A stretch of 64,000 nucleotides of DNA from contig NISF01000014.1 of the NCBI GenBank assembly GCA_002270295.1, forward strand, positions 1 to 64,000, written 5' to 3'. The position numbers and the translations under genes are program-made. This document shows, in pieces, positions 50,044-60,441 of this stretch; position 1 is the first letter of the stretch, and every line of letters begins with the position of its first letter. A model generated the notes under the pieces. It was given only the letters and a program-made list of their open reading frames with translations. It ran no database searches and was not told the origin of the DNA. This stretch comes from Enterobacter sp. 10-1. GTDB taxonomy: Bacteria; Pseudomonadota; Gammaproteobacteria; Enterobacterales; Enterobacteriaceae.

Positions 50044-50907
50044 CTAGTTTTCCGCCGGCGGATGCTTTTCCGTCAGCTGGCTATGATACTGGCGACGATA
50101 TTCTGACGGCGAGCGTTCGGTATTTTTACGAAACAGGCGGCAGAAGTAGTTACTGTCGGCAAAGCCGCAGGCGTGGGCGACATCCTTAACCTTCATATCA
50201 TGGCCCTTTAGCAGCATTCGGGCCTGTTCGAGACGAACGTGGTTCAGGTATTCGTTAAAGCCCATGGGGCCGCATTTCTGGAACAGATGGGAGAGATAGT
50301 TGGGGGAGAGGTAAAACTCCTCGGCGACCGACTCACGGGTTAAGGGTTCGGCGAAGCGAGCATCGATATATTTTCGGATGGCTTCAAACAGCGCCTGGCT
50401 GCGGGAAGAGGTTTGAACCTGGCTGCCGAGAAGATCGGCGCAGTGGCTTAGCAGGCCGATCACGATGTAGCGCGCCGTTTGCTGCTCCTGCGGCTGCATC
50501 TGCATTTCATTGAGAGCCTGCAGCAGAAAGGAGCCCACGCGAGGGCCGCGGCGCGGCGTCTGCACTCTTTCTTCAATATGCAGCGTCTTGCCGTCCCAGC
50601 GCTGGAGGGTGAACTCCAGCTGCTGCTTACCAAACTGAATGCTCAACGCGGTGCAGGGTGCCTGCCACTGCGGAAGATTCCAGCCGCCTGCGGGGATATA
50701 CAGCACATCATAGCGGGCAAGCAGCGCCGGCTCGGCATTGATGCCGGGATCGCCGCGCTGGCCTTCGAGGATAACGTCGAGGCGCGGAAAATCGACCTGC
50801 AGCGCCAGCCCGGAGGCCGGGCGATGCTCCGTGGTAAAGCGAACCTGCCTGATTGCCGTCGGGCCTTTAATTAAAGCGTCAATGTGCTGACTGAGATGGC
50901 CGTCCAT
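50044..50907 (-). CDS. AraC-family regulator, YijO-like
   Basis: 287 residues: N-terminal sensor of unknown ligand (about 1-150) and C-terminal AraC HTH pair (about 185-275: RESVAEEFYLSPNYLSHLFQKCG; DVAHACGFADSNYFCRLFRKNTERSPSEYRRQY). Position between fsaB and ppc fits E. coli yijO. It could regulate fsaB-gldA or the divergent zinT; neither is established. Confidence 0.85.
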   Translation of the reverse strand: MDGHLSQHIDALIKGPTAIRQVRFTTEHRPASGLALQVDFPRLDVILEGQRGDPGINAEPALLARYDVLYIPAGGWNLPQWQAPCTALSIQFGKQQLEFTLQRWDGKTLHIEERVQTPRRGPRVGSFLLQALNEMQMQPQEQQTARYIVIGLLSHCADLLGSQVQTSSRSQALFEAIRKYIDARFAEPLTRESVAEEFYLSPNYLSHLFQKCGPMGFNEYLNHVRLEQARMLLKGHDMKVKDVAHACGFADSNYFCRLFRKNTERSPSEYRRQYHSQLTEKHPPAEN

Positions 50908-51008
50908 TCCTGCTCCTTAAAAAGCCCCACGTTTTTATCATACCCGACATCGCGGGAAGGGCAAAAGTCAGGCGGATCTCCGCGCATCAGATGTTGCACA
51001 ATATAAAT

Positions 51009-51026
51009 GTTATGTTATATCGTAAC
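51009..51026 (+). promoter_or_regulatory. Zur-box-like palindrome upstream of zinT
   Basis: GTTATGTTATATCGTAAC pairs in seven of nine positions and resembles the E. coli Zur consensus (TGTTATANTATAACA core). It lies 33 bp before the zinT ATG, a repressing position. Confidence 0.7.
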
Positions 51027-51059
51027 CATCGATTGCAAAAGTTAACTCAGGAGAGAGTA

Positions 51060-51710
51060 ATGACCAGAAAGATACCCGCATTTGCGCTCGGCGTCGGCAT
51101 GCTGCTGGCCGGTAGCCAGGCTTTTGCCCACGGCCACCACAGCCACGGCCCCGCATTGACGGAGGCGGAAGTTAAGGCGAGCGAAGGCATTTTCGCCGAT
51201 AAAGACGTCAAGGATCGCCCGTTAAGCGACTGGGATGGAATCTGGCAATCGGTGAATCCGTATCTGCTTAATGGGGACCTGGATCCGGTGCTGGAGCAGA
51301 AGGCCAAAAAAGCGGGGGGGAAAAGCGTCGCCGAGTATCGGGAATATTATAAGAAGGGGTACGCCACCGACGTTGATCAAATTGGGATTGAAGACAACGT
51401 GATGGAGTTCCACGTCGGGAAAGACGTTAATGCCTGCCGGTACGCCTATTCCGGCTATAAGATCCTGCACTATGCTTCCGGCAAGAAAGGCGTGCGCTAT
51501 TTATTTGAATGCCAGCAGGCAGACTCGAAAGCGCCAAAATTCGTTCAGTTTAGCGATCATACGATTGGCCCGAGAAAATCACAGCATTTTCATATCTTTA
51601 TGGGGAATGATTCGCACGAGTCCCTGCTGAAAGAGATGGACAACTGGCCGACGTACTACCCTTATGCGCTGCATAAAGAGCAAATTGTCGACGAGATGCT
51701 GCACCATTAA
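51060..51710 (+). CDS. zinT: Periplasmic zinc-binding protein ZinT (YodA)
   Basis: Calycin-fold protein that binds zinc or cadmium and passes zinc to ZnuA under limitation. 216 residues as in E. coli. Signal peptide (about 1-23, cleavage after QAFA), then a His-rich mature start (HGHHSHG), the HFHIF motif with metal-ligand histidines, and a cysteine pair (ACRY, FECQ) likely to form a disulfide. ATG 51060 follows AGGAGAGAG. In E. coli zinT is elsewhere; here cptA is absent and zinT occupies this place. Confidence 0.96.
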   Translation: MTRKIPAFALGVGMLLAGSQAFAHGHHSHGPALTEAEVKASEGIFADKDVKDRPLSDWDGIWQSVNPYLLNGDLDPVLEQKAKKAGGKSVAEYREYYKKGYATDVDQIGIEDNVMEFHVGKDVNACRYAYSGYKILHYASGKKGVRYLFECQQADSKAPKFVQFSDHTIGPRKSQHFHIFMGNDSHESLLKEMDNWPTYYPYALHKEQIVDEMLHH

Positions 51711-51713
51711 TAA

Positions 51714-51754
51714 AAATCCCCGGATAGGGCGCGTACGGCGCTATCCGGGGATTT
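51714..51754. terminator. Long hairpin between zinT and ppc
   Basis: AAATCCCCGGATAG (51714-51727) pairs perfectly with CTATCCGGGGATTT (51741-51754), a 14-bp stem. The flanking A and T runs are short, so it is probably a convergent terminator for both genes. Confidence 0.8.
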
Positions 51755-51774
51755 ATGCTGACGAAGGGCGGAGG

Positions 51775-54426
51775 TTAGCCGGTGTTACGCATACCAGCAG
51801 CAACGCCCGCGATGGTGACCATCAGCGCCTGCTCAACGCGCGGGTCCGGATCCTTGCCCTGCTCTTCCGCCAGACGTGAACGGTGCAGCAGCTCGGCCTG
51901 CAGGACGTTCAGCGGGTCGGTATAGATATTACGTAACTGGATAGACTCGGCAATCCACGGCAGATCGGCCATCAGGTGAGAATCGTTGGCGATATCGAGC
52001 ACCACGTTGATCCCTGAAGACAACAGCTCGCGCAGCTCGCTGCCGAGGCCCCACAGCTCTGGTTTCACCAGGCGCTGATCGTAATATTCCGCCAGCCACA
52101 GGTCGGCCTTCGAGAACACCATTTCCAGCATCCCAAGACGGGTTGAGAAGAATGGCCAGTCGCGACACATGGTTTCCAGCTCGTTCTGTTTGCCATCTTC
52201 CACCACTTTCTGCAGCGCGGCGCCGGCACCCAGCCAGGCCGGCAGCATCAGGCGGTTCTGCGTCCAGGCGAAGATCCACGGGATTGCGCGCAGTGATTCT
52301 ACCCCGCCGGTAGCACGGCGTTTCGCCGGGCGTGAGCCGAGCGGCAGTTTGCCCAGCTCCTGCTCCGGAGTGGCGGAGCGGAAGTAAGGTACGAAGTCTT
52401 TATTTTCACGAACGTAGCCGCGGTACATTTCACAAGAAATGTCGGACAGCTCGGCCATGATATCGCGCCACTCCGGTTTGGGTTCCGGCGGCGGCAGCAG
52501 GTTTGCTTCGAGAATGGCGCTGGTATACAGCGACAGGCTGCTGATGGTGACTTCCGGCAGGCCGAACTTGAAGCGGATCATTTCGCCCTGCTCGGTGACG
52601 CGCAGACCGCCTTTCAGGCTGCCTGGAGGCTGAGAAAGAAGCGCCGCGTGCGCCGGGGCGCCGCCGCGGCCGATAGAACCGCCGCGACCGTGGAACAGCG
52701 TCAGCTCAATACCGGCTTTTTCGCAGGTTTTGATCAGCGCGTCCTGAGCCTGGTATTGCGCCCAGGAAGCGGCCATGACGCCCGCATCTTTCGCTGAGTC
52801 AGAATAGCCGATCATGACCATCTGCTTGCCCTGAATAAAGCCGCGATACCAGTCGATATTCAGCAGCTGGGTCATCACGTCGTTGGCGTTATTCAGATCG
52901 TCCAGGGTTTCAAACAGCGGAGCAACCGGCAGCGCGAAGCCAATACCGGCTTCTTTGAGCAGCAGGTGCACGGCCAGCACGTCAGACGGCGTCTTCGCCA
53001 TGGAGATCACGTAAGCGGCAATGGATCCGTGCGGCGCTTCGGCGATCACTCTGCAGGTATCGAGAACTTCGCGGGTTTCATTGCTTGGCTCCCACTGGCG
53101 TGGCAGCAGCGGGCGCTTGGAGTTCAGCTCGCGGATCAGGAATGCCTGCTTGTCGGCTTCTGACCAGCTTTCATAATCGCCGATACCGAGATAGCGGGTC
53201 ATTTCGCCCAGCGCTTCGGTATGGCGGGTGCTTTCCTGACGGATGTCGATACGTACCAGCGGCACGCCGAACGACTTCACGCGGCGCAGGGTATCGAGCA
53301 GCTCACCGTTGGCGATAATGCCCATGCCGCAGGCCTGCAGGGATTTATAGCAGGCATAAAGCGGCTCCCACAGCTGTTCGTTTTGGGTAATCAGGCCGGC
53401 GGGTTTCGGCAGCTTCTGTCCTTTCAGGCGAGCTTCCAGCCAGGACTGCGTATCCATCAGCTGGGTACGCAGCTTTTTCATCAGATAGCGGTACGGCTCC
53501 TGCGCCCCTTCGGCGCCGGCCATCTCGCGCAGTTCGTCGGTACACTCGACCATCGACAGCTCGGAAATCAGCAGCTGGACGTCTTTGAGGAACAGATCGG
53601 TGGCTTTCCAGCGGCTGAGCAGCAGCACGTGGCGGGTGATATCGGAGGTTACGTTTGGGTTACCGTCGCGGTCACCGCCCATCCAGGAGGTGAAGCGCAC
53701 CGGGACGAAGTCAACCGGCAGCTGATAGCCGAGGTTTTCTTCCAGCTGTTCGTTCAGCTCGCGCAGGTAGTTCGGCACGCCTTCCCACAGGCTGTTTTCG
53801 ACGACCGCAAAGCCCCATTTCGCCTCGTCAACCGGCGTCGGGCGATATTTACGGATTTCATCGGTGTGCCATGACTGGGCGATCAGCTGGCGCAGGCGGC
53901 GCATCAGCTGGTGGTGCTCGTAGTCAGCGATCTCTTTGTTATCGAGCTGCTTCAGGCAGTTATTCACTTCCACCATTTTGTGGATCAGCGTGCGGCGGGT
54001 GATTTCGGTCGGGTGGGCGGTTAACACCAGCTCCAGCGACAGCGACTCCACCGCTTTTTTAATGGTGTCTTCGTTGAGATGGGATTGGCCTTTGAGCTTT
54101 CTCAGGGTACGGGCAATCACTTCCGGATTGCTGGCCGCTTCGCCGTTTGGCGAAATGCTGTGGTACTGCTCAGCGGTATTGGCCAGGTTCAGAAACTGGC
54201 TGAAGGCGCGTGCTACCGGCAGCAGCTCATCGTTGGACAAGTTTTGCAGCGTGGTGAGCAGTTCCTGGCGATTGGCTTCATTGCCCGCGCGTGAAGACTT
54301 GGACAATTTACGGATAGTTTCGACACGATCAAGAATGTTCTCTCCAAGTGCATCCTTGATGGTATCGCCCAGCACTTTACCGAGCATACTGACATTACTA
54401 CGCAAAGCGGAATATTGTTCGTTCAT
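51775..54426 (-). CDS. ppc: Phosphoenolpyruvate carboxylase
   Basis: Cytoplasmic anaplerotic enzyme forming oxaloacetate from PEP and bicarbonate. 883 residues, equal to E. coli. Catalytic motifs [13 protein letters not shown] (His near 138), [12 protein letters not shown] (glycine loop with the essential Arg), and the C-terminal [21 protein letters not shown] 54426 ([16 protein letters not shown]) gives the family start. Confidence 0.98.
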   Translation of the reverse strand: MNEQYSALRSNVSMLGKVLGDTIKDALGENILDRVETIRKLSKSSRAGNEANRQELLTTLQNLSNDELLPVARAFSQFLNLANTAEQYHSISPNGEAASNPEVIARTLRKLKGQSHLNEDTIKKAVESLSLELVLTAHPTEITRRTLIHKMVEVNNCLKQLDNKEIADYEHHQLMRRLRQLIAQSWHTDEIRKYRPTPVDEAKWGFAVVENSLWEGVPNYLRELNEQLEENLGYQLPVDFVPVRFTSWMGGDRDGNPNVTSDITRHVLLLSRWKATDLFLKDVQLLISELSMVECTDELREMAGAEGAQEPYRYLMKKLRTQLMDTQSWLEARLKGQKLPKPAGLITQNEQLWEPLYACYKSLQACGMGIIANGELLDTLRRVKSFGVPLVRIDIRQESTRHTEALGEMTRYLGIGDYESWSEADKQAFLIRELNSKRPLLPRQWEPSNETREVLDTCRVIAEAPHGSIAAYVISMAKTPSDVLAVHLLLKEAGIGFALPVAPLFETLDDLNNANDVMTQLLNIDWYRGFIQGKQMVMIGYSDSAKDAGVMAASWAQYQAQDALIKTCEKAGIELTLFHGRGGSIGRGGAPAHAALLSQPPGSLKGGLRVTEQGEMIRFKFGLPEVTISSLSLYTSAILEANLLPPPEPKPEWRDIMAELSDISCEMYRGYVRENKDFVPYFRSATPEQELGKLPLGSRPAKRRATGGVESLRAIPWIFAWTQNRLMLPAWLGAGAALQKVVEDGKQNELETMCRDWPFFSTRLGMLEMVFSKADLWLAEYYDQRLVKPELWGLGSELRELLSSGINVVLDIANDSHLMADLPWIAESIQLRNIYTDPLNVLQAELLHRSRLAEEQGKDPDPRVEQALMVTIAGVAAGMRNTG

Positions 54427-54628
54427 GTTACCCCAGACACCCCATCTCATTTTATTTTGTTATATCCGCTACTCGGCAACGATGAGCCGCGGATAAGCAG
54501 CCGTCTTTTATAAAGCCACGTAAAAACCCCCACGTCAATTGTTGCGAAATCGCTTCAGCAAACGAATAAATGGCGGCAATTTGCGAAATTTAACTCAGAG
54601 GTCGCTTGATAAGCATTGCTTATGGGAA

Positions 54629-54644
54629 TGTGACAATTGTCACT
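54629..54644. promoter_or_regulatory. Perfect palindrome with CRP-site spacing between argE and ppc
   Basis: TGTGA-CAATTG-TCACT holds a perfect 14-bp palindrome GTGACAATTGTCAC (54630-54643). It matches nine of ten core CRP bases and lies about 200 bp upstream of the ppc start. The rest of this 255-bp spacer has a GC hairpin CCCGCCC/GGGCGGG (54647-54669) and no gene. Confidence 0.6.
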
Positions 54645-54681
54645 GTCCCGCCCCTGGCTAAAGGGCGGGAAAAGAGCGATT

Positions 54682-55833
54682 TTAGTGCCAGCAGAAATGA
54701 TGGACCACCTGGCTGATAAGCTCGCGGGTAGGCTTAATAAACCGGGTTTCCAGAAACTCATCCGGCTGGTGGGCCTGGTTGATTGAGCCAGGGCCGAGGA
54801 CCAGCGTCGGGCAGATGGTCTGGATAAACGGCGCTTCGGTGCAGTAGTTAACGACTTCGGTTTGTGCGCCGAGCAGTTTTTCCACCACCTGCACGAGCTG
54901 ATGATCCGGCGGGCACTCATAGCCGGGGATCGGCGGATGGAGTTCGCTAACGGTTAAACGACCCGGCCAACGTTCGCTGACCGGCGCCAGCGCTTCATCC
55001 AGCAGTCCGTTGAGATCGTTGAGCGTCATACCCGGCAGCGGACGAATATCCATATGCAGCTCGCAGCAGGCGCAGATGCGGTTAGATGCGTCGCCGCCGT
55101 GAATCGAGCCGAGGTTGAGCGTCGGGTACGGTACGGTGAAGGCGGCAAAGTGATAGCGCTCTTTCAGCACATCGCGCAGCTGCATGATGCGGCCAATGGC
55201 GTCGTGCATGAGTTCAATGGCGTTAACTCCGCGCGCCGGATCGCTGGAGTGGCCGGACTGGCCCTGAACGCGCACGGCGGTGGAGATATGGCCCTTGTGC
55301 GCTCGCACCGGCTGCAGGGACGTTGGTTCGCCGATAATCGCGCAATCCGGGCGCAGGCGGGTGGTTTCGGCAAAGTAGCGGGCCCCGGCCATGCTGGTCT
55401 CTTCATCGGCGGTAGCCAGAATATAGAGCGGTTTTTTGAGTTTACTGACATCAACATCGCGCAGGGCGTCAAGAATAAAGGCGAAGAAGCCCTTCATGTC
55501 GGCGGTGCCGAGACCGTAAAGCTTGTTGTCATGCTCGGTGAGGGCGAACGGATCGCGGGTCCAGCGGCCATCATCGAACGGCACGGTATCGGTATGCCCG
55601 GCGAGCAGCAGGCCGCCGGCGCCCTGGCCGGTACTGGCCAGCATGTTAAATTTATTGCGCGTATCCGGCACCGGCTGAACTTCGACATTGAAGCCAATTT
55701 CGCGAAACCAGCCTGCCAGCAAATTGATTAAAGTCTCATTGCTCTGATCCAGCGACTCTTCGGTTGCGCTGATGGAAGGTGTGGCGATCAATGCGCGGTA
55801 AATCTCGATGAACGGTGGTAAATTGTTTTTCAT
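54682..55833 (-). CDS. argE: Acetylornithine deacetylase
   Basis: Metal-dependent M20-family deacetylase that releases ornithine from N2-acetylornithine. 383 residues as in E. coli. Metal and catalytic motifs [21 protein letters not shown] and the C-terminal [17 protein letters not shown] are clear. ATG 55833 ([15 protein letters not shown]) is used; the 13-codon extension upstream overlaps the promoter. Divergent from argCBH, sharing the ARG boxes. Confidence 0.97.
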   Translation of the reverse strand: MKNNLPPFIEIYRALIATPSISATEESLDQSNETLINLLAGWFREIGFNVEVQPVPDTRNKFNMLASTGQGAGGLLLAGHTDTVPFDDGRWTRDPFALTEHDNKLYGLGTADMKGFFAFILDALRDVDVSKLKKPLYILATADEETSMAGARYFAETTRLRPDCAIIGEPTSLQPVRAHKGHISTAVRVQGQSGHSSDPARGVNAIELMHDAIGRIMQLRDVLKERYHFAAFTVPYPTLNLGSIHGGDASNRICACCELHMDIRPLPGMTLNDLNGLLDEALAPVSERWPGRLTVSELHPPIPGYECPPDHQLVQVVEKLLGAQTEVVNYCTEAPFIQTICPTLVLGPGSINQAHQPDEFLETRFIKPTRELISQVVHHFCWH

Positions 55834-55859
55834 TGTTGACACACCTCGGGTCATGATAG

Positions 55860-55898
55860 TATCAATATTCATGCAGTATTTGTGAATAAAAATACATT
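55860..55898. promoter_or_regulatory. Pair of ARG boxes between argE and argC
   Basis: Two 18-bp boxes, 55860-55877 (centre ATATTCAT) and 55881-55898 (centre GAATAAAAATACA), are 3 bp apart, the usual spacing for ArgR hexamer binding. Both resemble WNTGAATWWWWATTCANW. Confidence 0.85.
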
Positions 55899-56012
55899 AT
55901 CGTTGAGCGTAAGAAAACCCATCTAATGTAAGGAAATACTCTTACGGCTTAACAGGGTGAGGAAGATAACGGTCTTCCCAGGCAAACAGATGTAAGAAGG
56001 TGAAGAGCCCCA

Positions 56013-57017
56013 ATGTTGAATACGCTGATAGTGGGTGCCAGCGGTTATGCCGGCGCAGAGCTAGTGACCTATGTAAATCGCCATCCTCATATGACCATAA
56101 CCGCTTTGACGGTCTCCTCGCAAAGTAATGATGCGGGGAAATTGATTTCCGATTTACATCCGCAGCTGAAAGGTATTGTCGATCTGCCGCTGCAGCCAAT
56201 GTCAGATATCAGCGAATTTAGCGCCGGGGTGGATGTCGTCTTCCTTGCAACCGCCCATGAAGTGAGCCACGACCTGGCGCCGCAGTTTCTCGCCGCCGGC
56301 TGCGTGGTGTTCGATCTCTCCGGCGCGTTCCGCGTGAACGACGGCGCTTTCTACGAGAAATATTACGGCTTTACTCATCAGCATCCGGCGTTGCTTGAGC
56401 AGGCGGTATATGGCCTGGCCGAGTGGAGCGTCGAGCGGCTTAAAGAGGCAAATTTAGTCGCCGTTCCGGGCTGCTACCCGACCGCAGCCCAGCTGTCGTT
56501 AAAACCGCTGATCGATGCCGGGCTGCTGGATCTTAACCAGTGGCCGGTGATCAACGCGACCAGCGGCGTTAGCGGAGCGGGCCGTAAGGCGGCGATCGGC
56601 AACAGCTTCTGTGAAGTGAGCCTGCAGCCGTACGGTGTTTTCAACCATCGTCACCACCCGGAAATCTCTACTCACCTTGGTGCTGAGGTTATTTTTACTC
56701 CGCATCTGGGCAACTTTAAGCGCGGCATTCTGGAAACCATCACCTGTCGTCTGAAACCGGGCGTCAGCAAAGAGCAGGTGGCCGCCGTTTTCCAGCAGGC
56801 ATACGCCGATAAACCGCTGGTACGTTTATACGATAACGCGCTGCCGGCATTGAAAAACGTCGTGGGTCTGCCATTCTGTGATATCGGTTTTGCGGTCCAG
56901 GATGAGCATATCATCGTGGTGGCGGCGGAAGATAACCTGCTTAAAGGCGCAGCGGCGCAGGCAGTACAGTGCGCGAATATTCGTTTCGGCTTCGCTGAGA
57001 CGCAGTCTCTTATTTAA
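56013..57017 (+). CDS. argC: N-acetyl-gamma-glutamyl-phosphate reductase
   Basis: NADPH-dependent reductase, third step of arginine synthesis. 334 residues. NADP motif [13 protein letters not shown] at 4-16; catalytic Cys in [16 protein letters not shown]. First gene of argCBH, under ArgR control from the ARG boxes upstream. 6 bp separate it from argB. Confidence 0.97.
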   Translation: MLNTLIVGASGYAGAELVTYVNRHPHMTITALTVSSQSNDAGKLISDLHPQLKGIVDLPLQPMSDISEFSAGVDVVFLATAHEVSHDLAPQFLAAGCVVFDLSGAFRVNDGAFYEKYYGFTHQHPALLEQAVYGLAEWSVERLKEANLVAVPGCYPTAAQLSLKPLIDAGLLDLNQWPVINATSGVSGAGRKAAIGNSFCEVSLQPYGVFNHRHHPEISTHLGAEVIFTPHLGNFKRGILETITCRLKPGVSKEQVAAVFQQAYADKPLVRLYDNALPALKNVVGLPFCDIGFAVQDEHIIVVAAEDNLLKGAAAQAVQCANIRFGFAETQSLI

Positions 57018-57023
57018 GGTGTG

Positions 57024-57800
57024 ATGATGAACCCATTAATTATCAAACTCGGCGGCGTGTTGCTGGATAGCGAAGAAGCGCTGGAGCGTCTGTTTACCGC
57101 GCTGGTGAATTACCGTGAAACGCATCAGCGTCCGCTGATTATCGTGCACGGCGGCGGCTGCGTGGTCGATGAGCTGATGAAGCAGCTTAACCTGCCGGTA
57201 AGCAAGAAAAATGGGCTGCGGGTAACGCCGGCGGATCAAATCGACATTATTACCGGCGCGCTGGCGGGAACCGCCAATAAAACGCTGCTGGCGTGGGCGA
57301 AAAAGCACGGTATAGCCAGCGTTGGCCTGTTCCTCGGCGATGGCGATAGCGTTAAGGTGACTCAGCTTGCCGAAGATCTGGGGCACGTTGGCCTGGCCCA
57401 GCCGGGCTCGCCGGCGCTGATTAATACCCTGCTGGCGAGCGGCTACCTGCCGGTGGTTAGCTCTATCGGCGTTACCGATGAAGGGCAGCTGATGAACGTC
57501 AACGCCGATCAGGCAGCGACCGCGCTGGCGGCCACTCTCGGCGCCGATCTGATCCTGCTTTCCGACGTCAGCGGTATCCTTGATGGCAAAGGTCAGCGCA
57601 TTGCGGAGATGACCGCGGAGAAGGCGGAGCAGCTGATTGAACAGGGTATTATTACCGACGGCATGATCGTAAAAGTGAACGCCGCGCTGGATGCGGCGCG
57701 CGCGCTGGGTCGCCCGGTGGATATTGCCTCCTGGCGCCACGCGGAGCAGCTGCCGGCGCTGTTTAACGGCACGCCGATCGGCACGCGTATTCTGGCCTGA
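57024..57800 (+). CDS. argB: Acetylglutamate kinase
   Basis: Phosphorylates N-acetylglutamate, second step of arginine synthesis. 258 residues as in E. coli. Glycine-rich [11 protein letters not shown] and [12 protein letters not shown]. The start region reads GTG-ATG-ATG; I chose ATG 57024 ([12 protein letters not shown]), which gives the E. coli length, with AAGG at 57016-57019; ATG 57027 cannot be excluded. Confidence 0.96.
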   Translation: MMNPLIIKLGGVLLDSEEALERLFTALVNYRETHQRPLIIVHGGGCVVDELMKQLNLPVSKKNGLRVTPADQIDIITGALAGTANKTLLAWAKKHGIASVGLFLGDGDSVKVTQLAEDLGHVGLAQPGSPALINTLLASGYLPVVSSIGVTDEGQLMNVNADQAATALAATLGADLILLSDVSGILDGKGQRIAEMTAEKAEQLIEQGIITDGMIVKVNAALDAARALGRPVDIASWRHAEQLPALFNGTPIGTRILA

Positions 57801-57817
57801 TTGAAAACATTTGCAGA

Positions 57818-57838
57818 CGGGAAGCGTAGGGCTTCCCG
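57818..57838 (+). other. Intercistronic hairpin argB-argH
   Basis: CGGGAAGC (57818-57825) pairs with GCTTCCCG (57831-57838), 5-base loop, in the 70-bp gap. No T run follows, so a processing or stability role is more likely than termination. Confidence 0.5.
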
Positions 57839-57870
57839 GCAGAAATAAACAAATTTGAAGGAAGCACATT

Positions 57871-59244
57871 ATGGCACTTTGGGGCGGGCGTTTTACTCAG
57901 GCAGCAGATCAGCGGTTCAAACAGTTCAACGACTCTTTGCGCTTCGACTATCGCCTGGCGGAGCAGGATATCATTGGCTCTGTTGCCTGGTCCAAAGCGC
58001 TGGTGACGGTTGGCGTGCTGAGCGCTGGCGAACAGCTGGAGCTGGAAGAGGCGCTGGGCGTCCTGCTGGAAGAGGTGCGGGCTAACCCGCAGCAAATCCT
58101 GGAAAGCGATGCTGAAGATATTCATAGCTGGGTGGAAGGCAAGCTGATCGACAAAGTCGGCCAGTTGGGTAAAAAACTGCATACCGGCCGTAGCCGCAAC
58201 GATCAGGTGGCGACTGACCTGAAGCTGTGGTGCAAGGATACTATCGCCGAGCTGCTCTCTGCGAATCGTCAGCTGCAGGGCGCGTTAGTTGAAACGGCGC
58301 AGAATAATCAGGATGCCGTGATGCCGGGCTACACTCATCTGCAGCGCGCGCAGCCGGTTACGTTCGCCCACTGGTGTCTGGCCTATGTGGAAATGCTGGC
58401 GCGTGATGAAAGCCGTCTGCAGGACTCCCTGAAGCGCCTCGACGTCAGCCCGCTGGGCAGCGGCGCGCTGGCGGGTACCGCCTATGAAATCGATCGTGAA
58501 CAGCTGGCCGGCTGGCTGGGCTTCGCTTCCGCGACCCGCAATAGCCTGGATAGCGTGTCCGACCGTGACCACGTTCTGGAGCTGCTTTCCGGCGCCTCGA
58601 TTGGGATGGTGCACCTGTCGCGTTTTGCTGAAGACCTGATTTTCTTTAATACAGGCGAAGCGGGCTTTATTGAACTCTCCGATCGCGTGACCTCCGGCTC
58701 ATCCCTGATGCCGCAGAAGAAAAACCCGGACGCGCTGGAGCTGATCCGCGGTAAGTGCGGCCGTGTTCAGGGGGCGCTGACCGGCATGATGATGACACTG
58801 AAAGGCCTGCCGCTGGCCTACAACAAAGATATGCAGGAAGATAAAGAAGGGCTGTTTGACGCCCTCGATACCTGGCTTGATTGCCTGCATATGGCCGCAC
58901 TGGTGCTGGACGGCATTCAGGTGAAGCGCCCGCGTTGCGAAGAAGCGGCGCAGCAGGGTTACGCCAATGCGACCGAGCTGGCGGATTATCTGGTGGCGAA
59001 AGGCGTACCGTTCCGTGAAGCGCACCATATTGTCGGCGAAGCGGTTGTCGAGGCGATTGCTCAAGGTAAGCCGCTGGAAGCGCTGGCGCTGGCGGACCTG
59101 CAGAAATTCAGCAGCGTGATTGCCGATGATGTCTACCCCATTCTGTCGCTGCAATCCTGTCTTGATAAGCGCGCGGCCAAAGGCGGTGTTTCACCGAAGC
59201 AGGTTGCGCAGGCGATCGCCGATGCGCAGCAGCGCCTGGTTTAA
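57871..59244 (+). CDS. argH: Argininosuccinate lyase
   Basis: Last step of arginine synthesis: argininosuccinate to arginine and fumarate. 457 residues as in E. coli. Fumarase-superfamily signature [11 protein letters not shown] (flexible loop with catalytic Ser), [13 protein letters not shown] and [12 protein letters not shown]-type motif ([15 protein letters not shown]). GAAGGA precedes the ATG. Confidence 0.97.
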   Translation: MALWGGRFTQAADQRFKQFNDSLRFDYRLAEQDIIGSVAWSKALVTVGVLSAGEQLELEEALGVLLEEVRANPQQILESDAEDIHSWVEGKLIDKVGQLGKKLHTGRSRNDQVATDLKLWCKDTIAELLSANRQLQGALVETAQNNQDAVMPGYTHLQRAQPVTFAHWCLAYVEMLARDESRLQDSLKRLDVSPLGSGALAGTAYEIDREQLAGWLGFASATRNSLDSVSDRDHVLELLSGASIGMVHLSRFAEDLIFFNTGEAGFIELSDRVTSGSSLMPQKKNPDALELIRGKCGRVQGALTGMMMTLKGLPLAYNKDMQEDKEGLFDALDTWLDCLHMAALVLDGIQVKRPRCEEAAQQGYANATELADYLVAKGVPFREAHHIVGEAVVEAIAQGKPLEALALADLQKFSSVIADDVYPILSLQSCLDKRAAKGGVSPKQVAQAIADAQQRLV

Positions 59245-59293
59245 GCCGGTAGCCTGCTGGCCCCGGCGGGCGTATTAGGGACCAAAAATTAGA

Positions 59294-59319
59294 AGCTCGA
59301 GCGATGCTCGGGCTTTTTT
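59294..59319 (+). terminator. argH terminator
   Basis: AGCTCGAGC (59294-59302) pairs with GCTCGGGCT (59306-59314, one G-T pair), then a T run. It lies back to back with the OxyS terminator on the other strand. Confidence 0.9.
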
Positions 59320-59324
59320 ATGCA

Positions 59325-59429
59325 AAAAAAAGCGGACACGAGGTCCGCAAAAGTTCACGTTGGCTTTAGTTGTTCGGTTAGGGAAAACGTTGAGGCAATT
59401 CGGTGATTTTCTGATACCGGCCTCGTTTC
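59325..59429 (-). ncRNA. oxyS: OxyS small RNA
   Basis: Peroxide-induced sRNA in the expected place, divergent from oxyR. On the minus strand it begins GAAACGAGGCCGG (59429 on), ends with a hairpin GCGGAC/GTCCGC (59332-59348) and T8. A 26-base stretch before the last hairpin (about 59343-59368), including CTAAAGCCAACGTGAACT, appears identical to E. coli OxyS as I recall it, while the 5' half and the terminal loop differ. A -10-like AATAAT lies at 59442-59437. Ends are by analogy. Confidence 0.85.
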
Positions 59430-59453
59430 TGGGCTTATTATTGAACAGAAAAC

Positions 59454-59500
59454 TTGATAGGGATAATCGTTCGTTGCTATGCTATCTATCGCCATGAACT
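59454..59500. promoter_or_regulatory. OxyR-binding region between oxyS and oxyR
   Basis: The spacer keeps the ATAG/CTAT-rich pattern of the E. coli oxyR-oxyS site (TTGATAG at 59454-59460; GCTATGCTATCTATCGCC at about 59476-59493). OxyR here represses itself and activates oxyS. Confidence 0.75.
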
Positions 59501-59523
59501 ATCATGGCGACGGAGGATGAATA

Positions 59524-60441
59524 ATGAATATTCGCGATCTTGAATACCTGGTTGCGCTAGCCGAGCACCGCCACTTCCGGCGCGCCGCGGACTCTTGCCA
59601 CGTTAGCCAACCCACGCTTAGCGGGCAGATCCGCAAGCTGGAGGATGAGCTTGGGGTTATGTTGCTGGAGCGCACCAGCCGTAAGGTTCTGTTTACCCAG
59701 GCTGGACTGCTGCTGGTGGATCAGGCGCGTACGGTGTTGCGCGAAGTAAAAGTGCTCAAGGAAATGGCAAGCCAACAGGGCGAGACGATGTCCGGGCCGC
59801 TGCATATCGGCCTGATTCCAACTATTGGCCCGTATCTGCTGCCGCAGATTATCCCGATGCTGCACCAGACTTTTCCAAAGCTGGAAATGTATCTGCATGA
59901 AGCTCAAACCCATCAGCTGCTGGCCCAGCTGGATAGCGGCAAGCTTGACTGCGCTATCCTGGCGCTGGTTAAAGAGAGCGAAGCCTTTATTGAGGTGCCG
60001 CTGTTTGATGAGCCGATGATGCTGGCTATCTACGAAGATCACCCGTGGGCCAACCGTGACCGCGTGCCGATGTCCGATTTAGCCGGGGAGAAGCTGCTGA
60101 TGCTGGAAGATGGCCACTGTCTGCGCGATCAGGCGATGGGCTTCTGTTTCGAGGCCGGTGCGGATGAAGATACGCATTTCCGCGCCACCAGTCTTGAAAC
60201 GCTGCGTAACATGGTTGCTGCCGGGAGCGGTATTACCCTGCTGCCTGCGCTAGCGGTGCCGCAGGAGAGAAAGCGCGATGGCGTGGTGTACATTCCGTGC
60301 ATTAAGCCCGAGCCGCGACGCACCATTGGGCTGGTTTATCGCCCCGGTTCGCCGCTGCGCAGCCGCTATGAACATCTGGCGGAGGCCATCCGTAGCACTA
60401 TGGATGGCCATTTCGACGAAGCGTTAAAACAGGCGGTTTAA
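59524..60441 (+). CDS. oxyR: Hydrogen-peroxide sensor OxyR (LysR family)
   Basis: 305-residue regulator with HTH at about 1-60 and the redox cysteine pair C199/C208 ([12 protein letters not shown]) that forms a disulfide on peroxide exposure. GGAGG precedes the ATG. Its last 18 bases overlap the end of the convergent sthA gene (60424-60441). Confidence 0.97.
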   Translation: MNIRDLEYLVALAEHRHFRRAADSCHVSQPTLSGQIRKLEDELGVMLLERTSRKVLFTQAGLLLVDQARTVLREVKVLKEMASQQGETMSGPLHIGLIPTIGPYLLPQIIPMLHQTFPKLEMYLHEAQTHQLLAQLDSGKLDCAILALVKESEAFIEVPLFDEPMMLAIYEDHPWANRDRVPMSDLAGEKLLMLEDGHCLRDQAMGFCFEAGADEDTHFRATSLETLRNMVAAGSGITLLPALAVPQERKRDGVVYIPCIKPEPRRTIGLVYRPGSPLRSRYEHLAEAIRSTMDGHFDEALKQAV

